From Halomonas caseinilytica (GTDB lineage Bacteria; Pseudomonadota; Gammaproteobacteria; Pseudomonadales; Halomonadaceae): 64,000 nucleotides of DNA. The notes under the pieces were generated by a model. That model made no database searches. It was not told the origin of the DNA and saw only the letters and a program-made list of their open reading frames with translations. The stretch lies in the NCBI RefSeq assembly GCF_001662305.1, contig NZ_BDEP01000004.1, positions 124,001 to 188,000 of the forward strand. Reading direction: 5' to 3'. The translations under genes and the position numbers were made by a program. The stretch's first letter is position 1; each line of letters begins with the position of its first letter. Positions 1 through 7,730 of this stretch are shown one piece after another.

Positions 1-294
1 TTCACTGTGGCCATGGGCCCCGGGCGGCATCGGCATCCCTTCGCCAAAACGCTCACCGAAGCGTTCACCGAAAAAGTGCCTGAAGATCTCTGGCAGTTCC
101 TGACCGCCAAACTGGTCGAACGGCATGCTGCGGGTTTCCACCTCACGCGAGGTGGAGATGTTGACGACCGCCGGGGCAGCGTCTTCCACCAGGCCGGTGA
201 AGTCCGGCAACTCCTGCGCCATGGCGGACTGGCTGGCGAGCACCGCCAGGCTGAGAAGCATCCACAGGGCTAGGTGTCGCGTCATGCGTGTCAT
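1..294 (-). CDS. mucD: MucD/DegP-type periplasmic serine protease (N-terminal part only)
   Basis: Only the first 98 residues lie in the window; the gene runs off the left edge. The start at 294 is chosen because AGGAG sits six bases upstream. A hydrophobic leader ending around SAMAQE is a signal peptide for periplasmic export. After it comes a segment containing APAVVNIST, typical of the mature N-terminus of Do/HtrA proteases, then a Gly/Glu/Phe-rich loop (residues about 60-90). The catalytic triad and PDZ domains would lie outside the window. As the last gene after rpoE-rseA-rseB it matches algU-mucA-mucB-mucD order, where MucD degrades misfolded envelope proteins and dampens the sigma-E response. 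It follows rseB with a 157-base gap. Confidence 0.88.
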   Translation of the reverse strand, partial: MTRMTRHLALWMLLSLAVLASQSAMAQELPDFTGLVEDAAPAVVNISTSREVETRSMPFDQFGGQELPEIFRHFFGERFGERFGEGMPMPPGAHGHSE

Positions 295-451
295 GAAAGA
301 CTCCTGTGACAGGGTTGGGTTGGATGAGGATCTTGCATTCCTCTAAACCACAGTGGTGCGAAAAGGTTCAGAAGCCTGAGATATTCCCGGGGAACACGGA
401 TACATGGCTGTCAGCTCGGTCGACGACGCCTGCATCAGAAGACATGTCGGG

Positions 452-1471
452 TCACGGGGAAGAAGCGCTATCCGAGGAAGACGCAGCAGTGCTCTGCCCT
501 CCGTGCCACTCGATGGACTCGGCCACTCGCTTCAGGACAGCAGGTGGCAGCTCGCCCATGACCACCACCTGGCGCGGGCGCCCACCCAGCTCGCTGTGCC
601 GCACGGCTGCATGGGATACGCCAAGGCGATGCACGCCGGGCTTGAGCAGCTTCTGCCCGGACACGACCTCGACGAACAAGCTGAGAGTGGCAAGCCCATC
701 GCCGTAGATCCGTTGCTCCACACCGGGGCGCGAACTCTCGGATGTCCCGGCAGCCTGCAACGCGAAACCGTCAGGCAACCAGCCAGGACGCCAGGCGCGC
801 TCGTCCTGGTCGACGTCCCGTGACAGCCGTTCGATCCCCCCTTGATACAATCGGGGATTACGCAACTCGGTAATCTGGAAGGTTTCGACGGCACGACCGC
901 GCTCGTCGAGCAGGACTTGCTTGAGCGGCAAGGCCGTGGTCGCATCCAGCCACAGGTGGCGCCCGTAACGCTGGTCATCCAGCGGCTCGATCTCGAGACG
1001 GACCGCGTGTCGACTGGCGATGCGCGACTCGCCGGCCAGGCGAAGACGATAGAAGTCCTCGAGATGCCTGGTCCTGGCACCGAGACGCTCCGGGCTCCCT
1101 TCGCCACCGAGACCACCGAGCCGAGCGGCGCCGCCGCGTCGCTCATGGACCGCCGGAGGGCCATCCAGAAAACGGGCCACCTCGCGCTCGACACCATCCT
1201 CGATGTCGTGGGACAGCGCCAGTGTCCGGACGCCATCGACACCGATGCGTACCGCACTGGCCTGAAAGGCATAACAATGACTCGCCCAGCGACTGCGGAC
1301 GAACCAGGCCTCGGCCGAACTCGGCGTCTCTTGCTCGTCAAGGGCGACGCAATCGAGGGCCTCGCTGGCAGATGCTGTCGTCGACGCCTCCCGGGCCATC
1401 GCCGGTAAGGCAACACAACCTGCCAGCAGGACACAGGCAATGCGGCCCGAGCGTTTCCGCCGATGCCACAT
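452..1471 (-). CDS. rseB: Sigma-E regulatory protein RseB/MucB
   Basis: A 339-residue periplasmic protein with an N-terminal signal peptide (CVALPAMARE cleavage region). The rest has the two-domain character of MucB/RseB: a LolA-like lipid-sensing domain, then a smaller C-terminal domain around VVMGELPPAVLKRVAESI. In the family it binds the periplasmic part of the anti-sigma factor and protects it from DegS/AlgW cleavage until lipid or LPS signals release it. The ATG at 1471 overlaps the rseA stop as TGATG, so the two are translationally coupled; a TTG one codon earlier is also open. The paralogous LolA lies at 36971. No rseC gene follows. Confidence 0.88.
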   Translation of the reverse strand: MWHRRKRSGRIACVLLAGCVALPAMAREASTTASASEALDCVALDEQETPSSAEAWFVRSRWASHCYAFQASAVRIGVDGVRTLALSHDIEDGVEREVARFLDGPPAVHERRGGAARLGGLGGEGSPERLGARTRHLEDFYRLRLAGESRIASRHAVRLEIEPLDDQRYGRHLWLDATTALPLKQVLLDERGRAVETFQITELRNPRLYQGGIERLSRDVDQDERAWRPGWLPDGFALQAAGTSESSRPGVEQRIYGDGLATLSLFVEVVSGQKLLKPGVHRLGVSHAAVRHSELGGRPRQVVVMGELPPAVLKRVAESIEWHGGQSTAASSSDSASSP

Positions 1472-2214
1472 CAACGTTGCCCCAGCGGCTCGCTTCCGGT
1501 GGAACGCAGCAGCGGCATCCAGACATCGGCGCCATTGGCGGCGGCACCCTCGGCATGCCGGTTCAGGTAGGACTGCAGCAAGCGGGCCTGTTGTTGATCC
1601 ATGCTCATCGACTGCCGCTGGCTCGGTGACATCATCATCGGATAGGCATCAGCGCCCACAGTCATCAGGCCGCTGTTGCCCGAAGACGACTGGAACATCG
1701 GCAAGTCGGCCAGCGAGGGGCCCTGACTCGCCCGCATCGCGCCACTGTTGGCGGACGATGCAGCCGGGGCAGCAACGTTGGTCGCCATGGCACCGCCGGA
1801 ACCGGAAACACCGACAGAGGCCGGGGCATCGGCACTGGACGCCAGCGACGACGCCTCATCCCCCTGGAGCGGCGAGGCTCCGTTGTAGAACTGCACCCCG
1901 GTGATGACCATCAGCGATACCGCAGCGGCAACACCAGCGCTGCGCGCCAGCGGCAGGGAACGCCGCCCCTGGGACGCCGATTCGGCGAGCGGCAACGGCT
2001 CGTCCTCCAGGCGTGCCATCACGCCCACCGAAAGATCGATGCTCGTGTCGACGTCGCTCTCGCGACGCAGCATGCTGCGCATCAAATGGTAGCGGCGCCA
2101 GGTGTCCGCCGCATCGGGTTCATCGTCCAGCGATTTCAATACACGACGCAACTCGAGCTCATCGCCCTCGTTGTCCATCAGTGCAGAAAGCGATTCCCGT
2201 GCGTTCTGACTCAT
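1471..2214 (-). CDS. rseA: Anti-sigma-E factor RseA/MucA
   Basis: A 247-residue single-pass membrane protein. The N-terminal cytoplasmic part (residues 1-85) carries the RseA N-domain pattern: MSQNARESLSALMDNE at the start and a D-x2-RRYHL-type stretch near residue 40, which wraps the sigma factor. A hydrophobic segment at about 92-109 is the membrane span. The periplasmic tail is Ser/Ala/Gly-rich, with an MDQQQARLLQ helix near the end that resembles the RseB-binding region. In the family, regulated proteolysis of this protein releases sigma-E. It lies downstream of rpoE but is separated from it by an unusually long 189-base spacer holding a hairpin. Confidence 0.9.
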   Translation of the reverse strand: MSQNARESLSALMDNEGDELELRRVLKSLDDEPDAADTWRRYHLMRSMLRRESDVDTSIDLSVGVMARLEDEPLPLAESASQGRRSLPLARSAGVAAAVSLMVITGVQFYNGASPLQGDEASSLASSADAPASVGVSGSGGAMATNVAAPAASSANSGAMRASQGPSLADLPMFQSSSGNSGLMTVGADAYPMMMSPSQRQSMSMDQQQARLLQSYLNRHAEGAAANGADVWMPLLRSTGSEPLGQR

Positions 2215-2277
2215 TTCTTCACACCCTCACACTCATCAAGGCTGGCCCGCCTTGCATCCATTGGAAGCCCGGTAGTC

Positions 2278-2297
2278 CGGCATGGCCTGCCATGCCG
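2278..2297 (-). other. Perfect hairpin in the rpoE-rseA spacer
   Basis: CGGCATGG and CCATGCCG form an 8-bp perfect stem with a four-base loop. It lies 63 bases upstream of the rseA start, in the 189-base gap after the rpoE stop. No T-tract follows on either strand, so it is not a classical terminator. It could attenuate read-through or mark a processing site that sets the sigma to anti-sigma ratio. That role is inference. Confidence 0.5.
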
Positions 2298-2403
2298 ATC
2301 GCGCCGAGGAGCCACTACCTCACCGCAAGCAGGCCGGTCACCGCATATGACGTCACAACAGCGCGACAGTTCAGCCAATCGACAAAAACCATGCAAATTC
2401 GCC

Positions 2404-3012
2404 TCATTCGGTCATCGTCTCCTGATTGCGGGACGTGGTGACCAGTGGTCGAATATGTTGATCCACGGCCTCTCGCGCACGGAATATCCGCGAACGCACC
2501 GTCCCTACCGGACATTCCATGATATTGGCGATATCCTCATAGGAGAGGCCGTCGAGTTCACGCAGCGTGATCGCCGTGCGCAGATCCTCCGGCAGCCCCT
2601 CGATGGCCTCGAATACCGCCGCCTGGAGCTGGTCCCGGGCAATCGACGCCTCCGGCGTCTCGATATCGGCCAGCCGACCGCTGTGGTCGACGATCTCGGC
2701 ATCCACGATATCCATGTCGCTGCCCGGCGGGCGTCGTCCCTTGGATACCAGGTGATTCTTGGCGGTATTGATGGCGATCCGATACATCCAGGTGTAGAAG
2801 GCGCTCTCGGCCCGAAATTTCCCCAGCGCTCGGTAAGCCTTGATGAAAGCCTCCTGCGCCACGTCCTGGACTTCGGCGTGATCATGCACATAACGGCCGA
2901 TCAATCCGATGATCTTGTGCTGATACTTCTTGACCAGCAGATCGAACGCCCGGGTATCCCCCTTCTGGGCACGCTCGACGAGTTGCTGATCGGTCTCCCG
3001 AGTCGTGCCCAT
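2404..3012 (-). CDS. rpoE: RNA polymerase sigma factor RpoE/AlgU
   Basis: A 202-residue ECF sigma factor. Region 2 lies at about residues 25-90 (DVAQEAFIKAYRAL, then FYTWMYRIAINTAKNHL) and region 4 at about 138-190, with the helix-turn-helix LSYEDIANIMECPVGTVRSR. The family directs transcription of envelope-stress genes (proteases, chaperones, LPS and, in pseudomonads, alginate genes). GGGGAGG lies about six bases upstream of the ATG. The anti-sigma gene follows, as expected. A candidate self-recognised promoter lies at 3213-3240. The upstream neighbour is divergent aroG rather than the nadB often found beside rpoE. Confidence 0.96.
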   Translation of the reverse strand: MGTTRETDQQLVERAQKGDTRAFDLLVKKYQHKIIGLIGRYVHDHAEVQDVAQEAFIKAYRALGKFRAESAFYTWMYRIAINTAKNHLVSKGRRPPGSDMDIVDAEIVDHSGRLADIETPEASIARDQLQAAVFEAIEGLPEDLRTAITLRELDGLSYEDIANIMECPVGTVRSRIFRAREAVDQHIRPLVTTSRNQETMTE

Positions 3013-3212
3013 TCAAGGCCTCCCCGGGATGGGAGAATGACGAAACGCCGGCTGGCGGCATCGCAATGAAACGGGTGTCGCTGTCATAAATGTCAACCTG
3101 AAGCCCTGGCCGCTAGGCACAATGTCATGGTGCGCCCGTGAAAGTCGTGCTCAAGTGTTCCTGTTTCTCGAGCATCCATCAAGCCGGCGGCTCCGGACCG
3201 CCCTGCCGGCGC

Positions 3213-3240
3213 TGTGACAATCGACACGCTTCACGGTTCC
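3213..3240 (-). promoter_or_regulatory. Candidate sigma-E promoter for rpoE
   Basis: Read on the minus strand, GGAACC (3240-3235) and TCACA (3217-3213) are 17 bases apart, resembling the sigma-E pattern GGAACTT-N16-TC. It would start transcription near 3206 and leave a leader of about 195 bases before rpoE, and it fits the known autoregulation of rpoE. The match is imperfect. The rest of the 327-base gap (3013-3339) holds only the divergent aroG promoter and no ORF I would support. Confidence 0.38.
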
Positions 3241-3247
3241 CAGATGA

Positions 3248-3276
3248 TTGAATTTGCTCGACTCGCGGGCGATAGT
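3248..3276 (+). promoter_or_regulatory. Candidate sigma-70 promoter of aroG
   Basis: TTGAAT (3248-3253) and GATAGT (3271-3276) are separated by 17 bases, each matching the consensus hexamers at four or more positions. The start would be near 3283, leaving about 57 bases of leader. The -35 element lies only 7 bp from the -35 of the divergent candidate sigma-E promoter. Confidence 0.45.
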
Positions 3277-3339
3277 AGGCGCCATTCGACATGGGAAGCC
3301 CATTTCCCTCATCAGCGCTGACACGACACAGGTAGCAAC

Positions 3340-4419
3340 ATGTCCGAACAACAGGTCAACAACCTCAACGTCCTCGGCGAGGACGTGCTCATCACGCCCG
3401 TGGAGCTCAAGCAGCATATCCCCTTGAGCGAGCAGGCGGAACGCACGGTGATCGAAGGGCGCGAAACCATCCAGAACATCCTCGAAGGCCGCGATCCCCG
3501 ACTGCTGATGGTGGTCGGCCCCTGCTCGATCCACGATGTGGATGCCGCCATGGACTATGCGCGTCGTCTGCGCAAGCTGGCCGACGAGGTGAAGGACACG
3601 CTGTATATCGTGATGCGCGTCTACTTCGAGAAGCCTCGCACCACGGTGGGCTGGAAAGGCCTGATCAACGACCCGCACCTCAATGGGTCCTTCGAGATCG
3701 AGCAAGGCCTGCACACCGCCCGTCAGCTGCTGGTGGAACTCGCCGAGCTGGGCCTGCCGCTGGCCACCGAGGCCCTGGACCCGATTTCGCCACAGTATCT
3801 GCAGGACTGCATCAGCTGGTCGGCGATCGGCGCCCGTACTACCGAGTCCCAGACCCATCGCGAGATGGCCTCCGGCCTGTCTTCTCCGGTGGGCTTCAAG
3901 AACGGCACCGATGGCAGCCTCGACGTGGCCGTCAACGCCCTGCAGTCGGTGGCCCACCCCCACAATTTCCTCGGCATCGACCAGTCCGGCAAGGTCGCGA
4001 TCATTCGCACTCGCGGCAACCGTTACGGACATGTCGTGCTGCGGGGCGGCAACGGCAAGCCCAACTACGACAGCGTCAGCGTGGCACTCGCCGAGCAGGA
4101 ACTTCGCAAGGCCGGCGTCACGCCCAATATCATGATCGACTGCTCCCACGCCAACTCCAACAAGGATCCCGGCCTGCAGCCGCTGGTACTGGAGAACGTG
4201 ACCAACCAGTTGCTCGAGGGCAACCGCTCCATCATCGGCCTGATGGTCGAATCCAACATCGGCTGGGGCAACCAGAAGATTCCCGATGACATCAGCCAGC
4301 TCACCTACGGGGTCTCCATCACCGATGCCTGCATCGACTGGGAGACCACCGAGAAGGCCTTCAAGGAAATGAACGACAAGCTGGCGGCCACCCTGGCCTC
4401 GCGTCGCGACGGCGCCTGA
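3340..4419 (+). CDS. aroG: 3-deoxy-7-phosphoheptulonate (DAHP) synthase, class I
   Basis: A 359-residue type I-alpha DAHP synthase (E. coli AroG is about 350). It condenses phosphoenolpyruvate with erythrose 4-phosphate, the first committed step of the shikimate pathway. Visible signatures are VVGPCSIHD (about 58-66, metal-ligand Cys), YFEKPRTTVGWKGL, the loop GARTTESQTHREMASGLS, and IDCSHANSNKD near the C-terminus with metal-binding His. The isozyme (Phe-, Tyr- or Trp-sensitive) cannot be told by eye. It stands alone, divergent from rpoE and convergent with the Nmad3-like gene. No Trp/Tyr repressor box was recognised upstream. Confidence 0.93.
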   Translation: MSEQQVNNLNVLGEDVLITPVELKQHIPLSEQAERTVIEGRETIQNILEGRDPRLLMVVGPCSIHDVDAAMDYARRLRKLADEVKDTLYIVMRVYFEKPRTTVGWKGLINDPHLNGSFEIEQGLHTARQLLVELAELGLPLATEALDPISPQYLQDCISWSAIGARTTESQTHREMASGLSSPVGFKNGTDGSLDVAVNALQSVAHPHNFLGIDQSGKVAIIRTRGNRYGHVVLRGGNGKPNYDSVSVALAEQELRKAGVTPNIMIDCSHANSNKDPGLQPLVLENVTNQLLEGNRSIIGLMVESNIGWGNQKIPDDISQLTYGVSITDACIDWETTEKAFKEMNDKLAATLASRRDGA

Positions 4420-4436
4420 GACCTCGGGCACCTCGC

Positions 4437-4464
4437 TCGCCCGCCCGCACCAGCGAGCGGGCGA
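4437..4464. terminator. GC-rich hairpin between aroG and the Nmad3-like gene
   Basis: TCGCCCGC (4437-4444) pairs with GCGGGCGA (4457-4464) in an 8-bp stem. It lies between the convergent stops of aroG and the Nmad3-like gene. There is no T-run on either side, so termination is plausible but weakly supported. Confidence 0.35.
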
Positions 4465-4474
4465 ATACCGCCCC

Positions 4475-5332
4475 TCAGTTCGCTTGGCGCCGTATCAATT
4501 CACGCGCCCAGGGCAGCGCCTCGGGATATTGCTCGGTATCCAGCACGAATTCCTGACCTCGCGCCACGGCGCGCAACGCGGTTCGCCCTGCTGCGCGACG
4601 CCAACGCCGCAGATCGCCGTGATAACTCAAGGGGGCACGCCCCTCGCCGGGATACCACCAGTCCGGTAGATCCCAATCGGACACCCGAGGCGCATCCACT
4701 GCCGTCAGTCGACGCCTGGCCGCGTAGCGAGCGAAGATGCCTGCTCCGGGCAGGTCATCGTCGTCGCTTCCCACGCACAGATGGCGCCGGGCAAGATAAA
4801 GGGCATTTGCAGCCTGCCCTTGCCGCTGACAGTGCGGATGATAGCCGGCCCACGCATACGACGCCGGCAACGCCTCCCTCAGCGACAGAGTCTCCGCCAC
4901 CTGCATCCAGCCCCACAGCACATGACAGGGGGCGGCGTCGCCGACCCACCGCCAACGCCCTCCGACCCGCTCGACGCGGCGGAAGAGACCAAAGAAAAGA
5001 AACAGATCCCCCGGCCCGACGCCCTGGTTGCGCAAGTGGCCAAGCGCCTGGCCCATCTGCCCGAACACGGGCCGCCAACCGGGCTGGCGCGGCAGGCTCT
5101 CCCGGGTCAGGTCGGGATCCAGATGCGCCCCGGTATCTGCCGTGATCCGTCCTCGCGTCAGGTCGGCGACAAGCGGCCCCAGGGGCTCGCCGGCATGAGA
5201 GATGGCGCCGTAGGGTATCGAGGATTGCGCATCCGGAATGGGCAGGACGACCAGGCGACCATCGGGCAATATCGGGCTTGGCACGCCACCCGCGGAGGAA
5301 TCGAAGCCCTTGCGGCTCAGGATCAGTTTCAT
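4475..5332 (-). CDS. Nmad3-like putative nucleotide-modification protein
   Basis: A 285-residue protein beginning MKLILSRKGFDSSAGGVPSP, which I recognise as the N-terminus of the Nmad3 family (nucleotide modification associated domain 3). That family was predicted from gene neighbourhoods to act in DNA base modification and has no activity I can state. Other conserved-looking segments are GDLFLFFGLFR, HVLWGWMQV and CHVL/YHPHC with Cys/His residues, and a C-terminal WARELIRRQ. The start at 5332 is preferred over an 83-codon upstream extension, because that extension lies inside dinG and AGGAG lies ten bases before this ATG. It is 29 bases downstream of dinG on the same strand, so probably cotranscribed with that helicase gene. 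The assignment rests on recognition of the N-terminus. Confidence 0.7.
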   Translation of the reverse strand: MKLILSRKGFDSSAGGVPSPILPDGRLVVLPIPDAQSSIPYGAISHAGEPLGPLVADLTRGRITADTGAHLDPDLTRESLPRQPGWRPVFGQMGQALGHLRNQGVGPGDLFLFFGLFRRVERVGGRWRWVGDAAPCHVLWGWMQVAETLSLREALPASYAWAGYHPHCQRQGQAANALYLARRHLCVGSDDDDLPGAGIFARYAARRRLTAVDAPRVSDWDLPDWWYPGEGRAPLSYHGDLRRWRRAAGRTALRAVARGQEFVLDTEQYPEALPWARELIRRQAN

Positions 5333-5361
5333 GAGGCTTTCTCTCCTGCCCGATCCCCTGC

Positions 5362-7503
5362 TCAGCCCTGCACCTGGCCGTCGATCTCGCGCGTGAACGG
5401 TGGCAGCGCATCGAGCAGGGCACGGCCGTAACGACGCGTGAGAACCCGCCGATCGAGCAAGGTGATGCGCCCGACATCGGCCTCCTTGCGGATCAGCCGG
5501 CCACAAGCCTGGACCAGCTTGATGGACGCATCCGGCACACTGATGCGCATGAAGGGATTGCCGCCCTGGCTCTCGATCCATTCGGCCAGGGTCGCGCCTA
5601 CCGGGTCGTCAGGCACGGCGAAGGGAAGCCGGGTGATGACCACATGGGTCAGGTACTCACCCGGCAGATCGATCCCCTCGGCGAAGCTCGCCAGCCCGAA
5701 CAGGATGCTGCCCTCGCCCTTGTCGACCCGCTCGCGATGACGTTCCACCAGCTCACGCTTGGGCAAACGGTCCTGTGCCAGCACCCTGTCCCGCCGCTCC
5801 CGACTGAGCGCCCGTTCCACGCCGCGCAACTGGGCGCGGGAGGAAAACAGCATCAGCACCGCCTCCTTTTCGTCGAGCGCCTCGACGAAATCGACGATGG
5901 CACGCTCGTGTCCTTCCCTGTCGGCGGGATCCACCGCCTCGCGGGGCACGCTGAGCACCGCCCGGGAATAATCGAAGGGACTCGGCAGGCGCTGATAGCG
6001 GTAACGATTGGCCAGCCCGGCCCGTTCCTGCAAGCGCTCGAAACGCCCCAGCGCCGTCAGGGTCGCGGATGTGACCACGGCGCCATGGCATCGCCCCCAG
6101 AGCGACCTGGCCAGGGTATGCGCGGCGGAGACCGGGCTGGCCGAGAAGGTCAGCTCCGGCTCGCCACCGAAGCGTTCCAGGGTTAGCCAGCGCGCCCGGG
6201 GTGGCTCGTCCGCGACATCCGGCTCAGCGAAGGCCTGCCACAAGGCATGAGCCTCCAGCGCCCGGCCATGCAACAACGCCACCAGCGGCAGCCAGGGTTC
6301 GGCCTGTTCGCGTGGCAGGCCGGTGGATTTCTCGGGGTCCAGGCTCTCGCGCAGGATGTCGCTCATGGATTCCAGCGTGCGCGAGAGCTCAGCGAAGATC
6401 GTCACCAGGGCACCGGATGCCTCGCGCATGGCGTCGGGAACACGCCCCATCTCGAAGCGATGCTGGGCGCCCTCCTCGGACTCACCGAGCCCTTCCGGCC
6501 GGCCGGCAAGCTGATGTCCCAGCGAGAAGACCTCGCCGAGGTGCGGCTCGAGCGCCTCGATGGCCTGAGGTAGTCCGGACAGCAAGCGCGCCAGCGTCGG
6601 CTGCACGCCGAGCTGCTGGTTCAGCTCAGTAAGCGATTTCTTGAGAGTACGCAGCCAGCGCAACCCGCCGCCCACGGCAAAACGGTGGGTGAAGTGGTTG
6701 AGCGCCTTGTCCGGCAGGTGATGTCCCTCGTCAAAGACATAGAGGCAGTCGCCGGGGTCCGGCAACACCACGCCGCCGCCCAGGGCGAGATCGGCCAGCA
6801 CCAGGTCATGATTGGCGACGATGATATCGGCACTGTCCAGGTCGCGGCGTGCGCGGAAAAAGGCACAGGCACCGAAGTGCCCGCACCGTCGGTTGGTGCA
6901 CTGGCGGTGATCGACGGTGAGCTTGCGCCAATGGGCATCATCGATGGCCTCCGGCCAGCTGTCCCGGTCTCCCTGCCAGCGGCCATTGCCGTAGGCCTCG
7001 CCGAGGGACTGCACCAGCTTCTGGAAGTCATCGCCACCGCTGTCCAGCGACTGCTCGAAAAGCGACAGGGTCGGATTGTCCTCGCCGCCATCCATCGCCT
7101 GGTCGAGCCGCGCCACGCAGACATAGCGCCCGCGTCCCTTGGCCAGGGCATAGTCGAAGTCCAGACCACTGTGCGCCTTGAGCGACGGCAGATCCTGGTG
7201 CAGCACCTGCTCCTGGAGCGCCACGGTCGCGGTGGCCACCACCAACCGCTTGCCACGGGCCTTGGCCACCGGCAAGGCGGCAAGCAGGTAGGCCAGGGTC
7301 TTGCCCGTGCCGGTCCCGGCCTCGAGCACGCAGACATGCTCATCGCTGGTCCGCCGCCCGGCATCGTCGGTCTCGATGCCAGCCAGGGTGCGGGCGATTT
7401 CGGCAATCATCAGCCGCTGGCCATAGCGCGGCGTGAGTTCGAGGCCCTCGAGCACGCGGCGATAGGCGGTCTGAATCTCGTCCTTCAGGACCTCGTCAAG
7501 CAT
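5362..7503 (-). CDS. dinG: ATP-dependent DNA helicase DinG
   Basis: A 713-residue XPD-like superfamily 2 helicase that unwinds DNA 5' to 3' and resolves R-loops and other structures after replication damage. Walker A is EAGTGTGKTLAYLLA (about 61-75). Cysteines at VCVARLDQ and in CTNRRCGHFGACAFFRA match the four-Cys [4Fe-4S] cluster. The DEAH-type Walker B is YVFDEGHHL. C-terminal motifs include LFGLASFAEGIDLPGE and VQACGRLIRKEADVGR. Length agrees with E. coli DinG (716). The downstream Nmad3-like gene is probably in the same transcript. I did not find a convincing LexA box in the 223-base region upstream. Confidence 0.94.
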   Translation of the reverse strand: MLDEVLKDEIQTAYRRVLEGLELTPRYGQRLMIAEIARTLAGIETDDAGRRTSDEHVCVLEAGTGTGKTLAYLLAALPVAKARGKRLVVATATVALQEQVLHQDLPSLKAHSGLDFDYALAKGRGRYVCVARLDQAMDGGEDNPTLSLFEQSLDSGGDDFQKLVQSLGEAYGNGRWQGDRDSWPEAIDDAHWRKLTVDHRQCTNRRCGHFGACAFFRARRDLDSADIIVANHDLVLADLALGGGVVLPDPGDCLYVFDEGHHLPDKALNHFTHRFAVGGGLRWLRTLKKSLTELNQQLGVQPTLARLLSGLPQAIEALEPHLGEVFSLGHQLAGRPEGLGESEEGAQHRFEMGRVPDAMREASGALVTIFAELSRTLESMSDILRESLDPEKSTGLPREQAEPWLPLVALLHGRALEAHALWQAFAEPDVADEPPRARWLTLERFGGEPELTFSASPVSAAHTLARSLWGRCHGAVVTSATLTALGRFERLQERAGLANRYRYQRLPSPFDYSRAVLSVPREAVDPADREGHERAIVDFVEALDEKEAVLMLFSSRAQLRGVERALSRERRDRVLAQDRLPKRELVERHRERVDKGEGSILFGLASFAEGIDLPGEYLTHVVITRLPFAVPDDPVGATLAEWIESQGGNPFMRISVPDASIKLVQACGRLIRKEADVGRITLLDRRVLTRRYGRALLDALPPFTREIDGQVQG

Positions 7504-7664
7504 GATGCATCCATAGAGAAGCGCGGCTTGCGCGGTGACAGGCCGACGCGGAGGCGCTGTAACCCCTTCCCTGGGCGCTACCGATTCCTTCCCTTGAATC
7601 GGACCTCCGCTCTGGCTTGTCCTCGTCTCCGCTCACCAAGGGGCCAACGCAGCCCGGGCAGTCA

Positions 7665-7730
7665 TTCTTCAAGCGGCGTAGCCGCTGTCTTCCATCTTCC
7701 AGGCGCGCAGCACCGCTCTTCAAGCTTCAG
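7665..7730 (-). repeat. Decayed GGAAGCT-type intergenic repeat (copy C)
   Basis: On the minus strand, starting at the rhlB stop codon, the sequence reads AAGCTTGAAGAGC, then CTGGAAGATGGAAGACAGC. These units resemble the better-preserved copies at 49609-49727 and 52940-53068. A small GCGGC-GTA-GCCGC hairpin (7673-7685) follows. Like those copies it sits directly behind a stop codon. The similarity is partial, so membership of the family is tentative. Confidence 0.45.

Noticed and set aside
3130..3180. GGAACAC on the minus strand as a sigma-E promoter
   Set aside because: No acceptable -10 at the right spacing; the candidate at 3213-3240 fits better.
3151..4431. 426-codon minus-strand frame across aroG
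   Set aside because: It lies fully antisense to a clear DAHP synthase, has no ribosome site or family resemblance, and is Val/Ala/Gly/Asp-rich as expected of mirror frames in GC-rich genes.
4475..5581. Longer 368-codon version of the Nmad3-like gene
   Set aside because: The extra 83 codons are dinG sequence in another frame, and the family N-terminus begins at 5332.
7504..7726. LexA box upstream of dinG
   Set aside because: No CTGT-N8-ACAG pattern was found in the gap.
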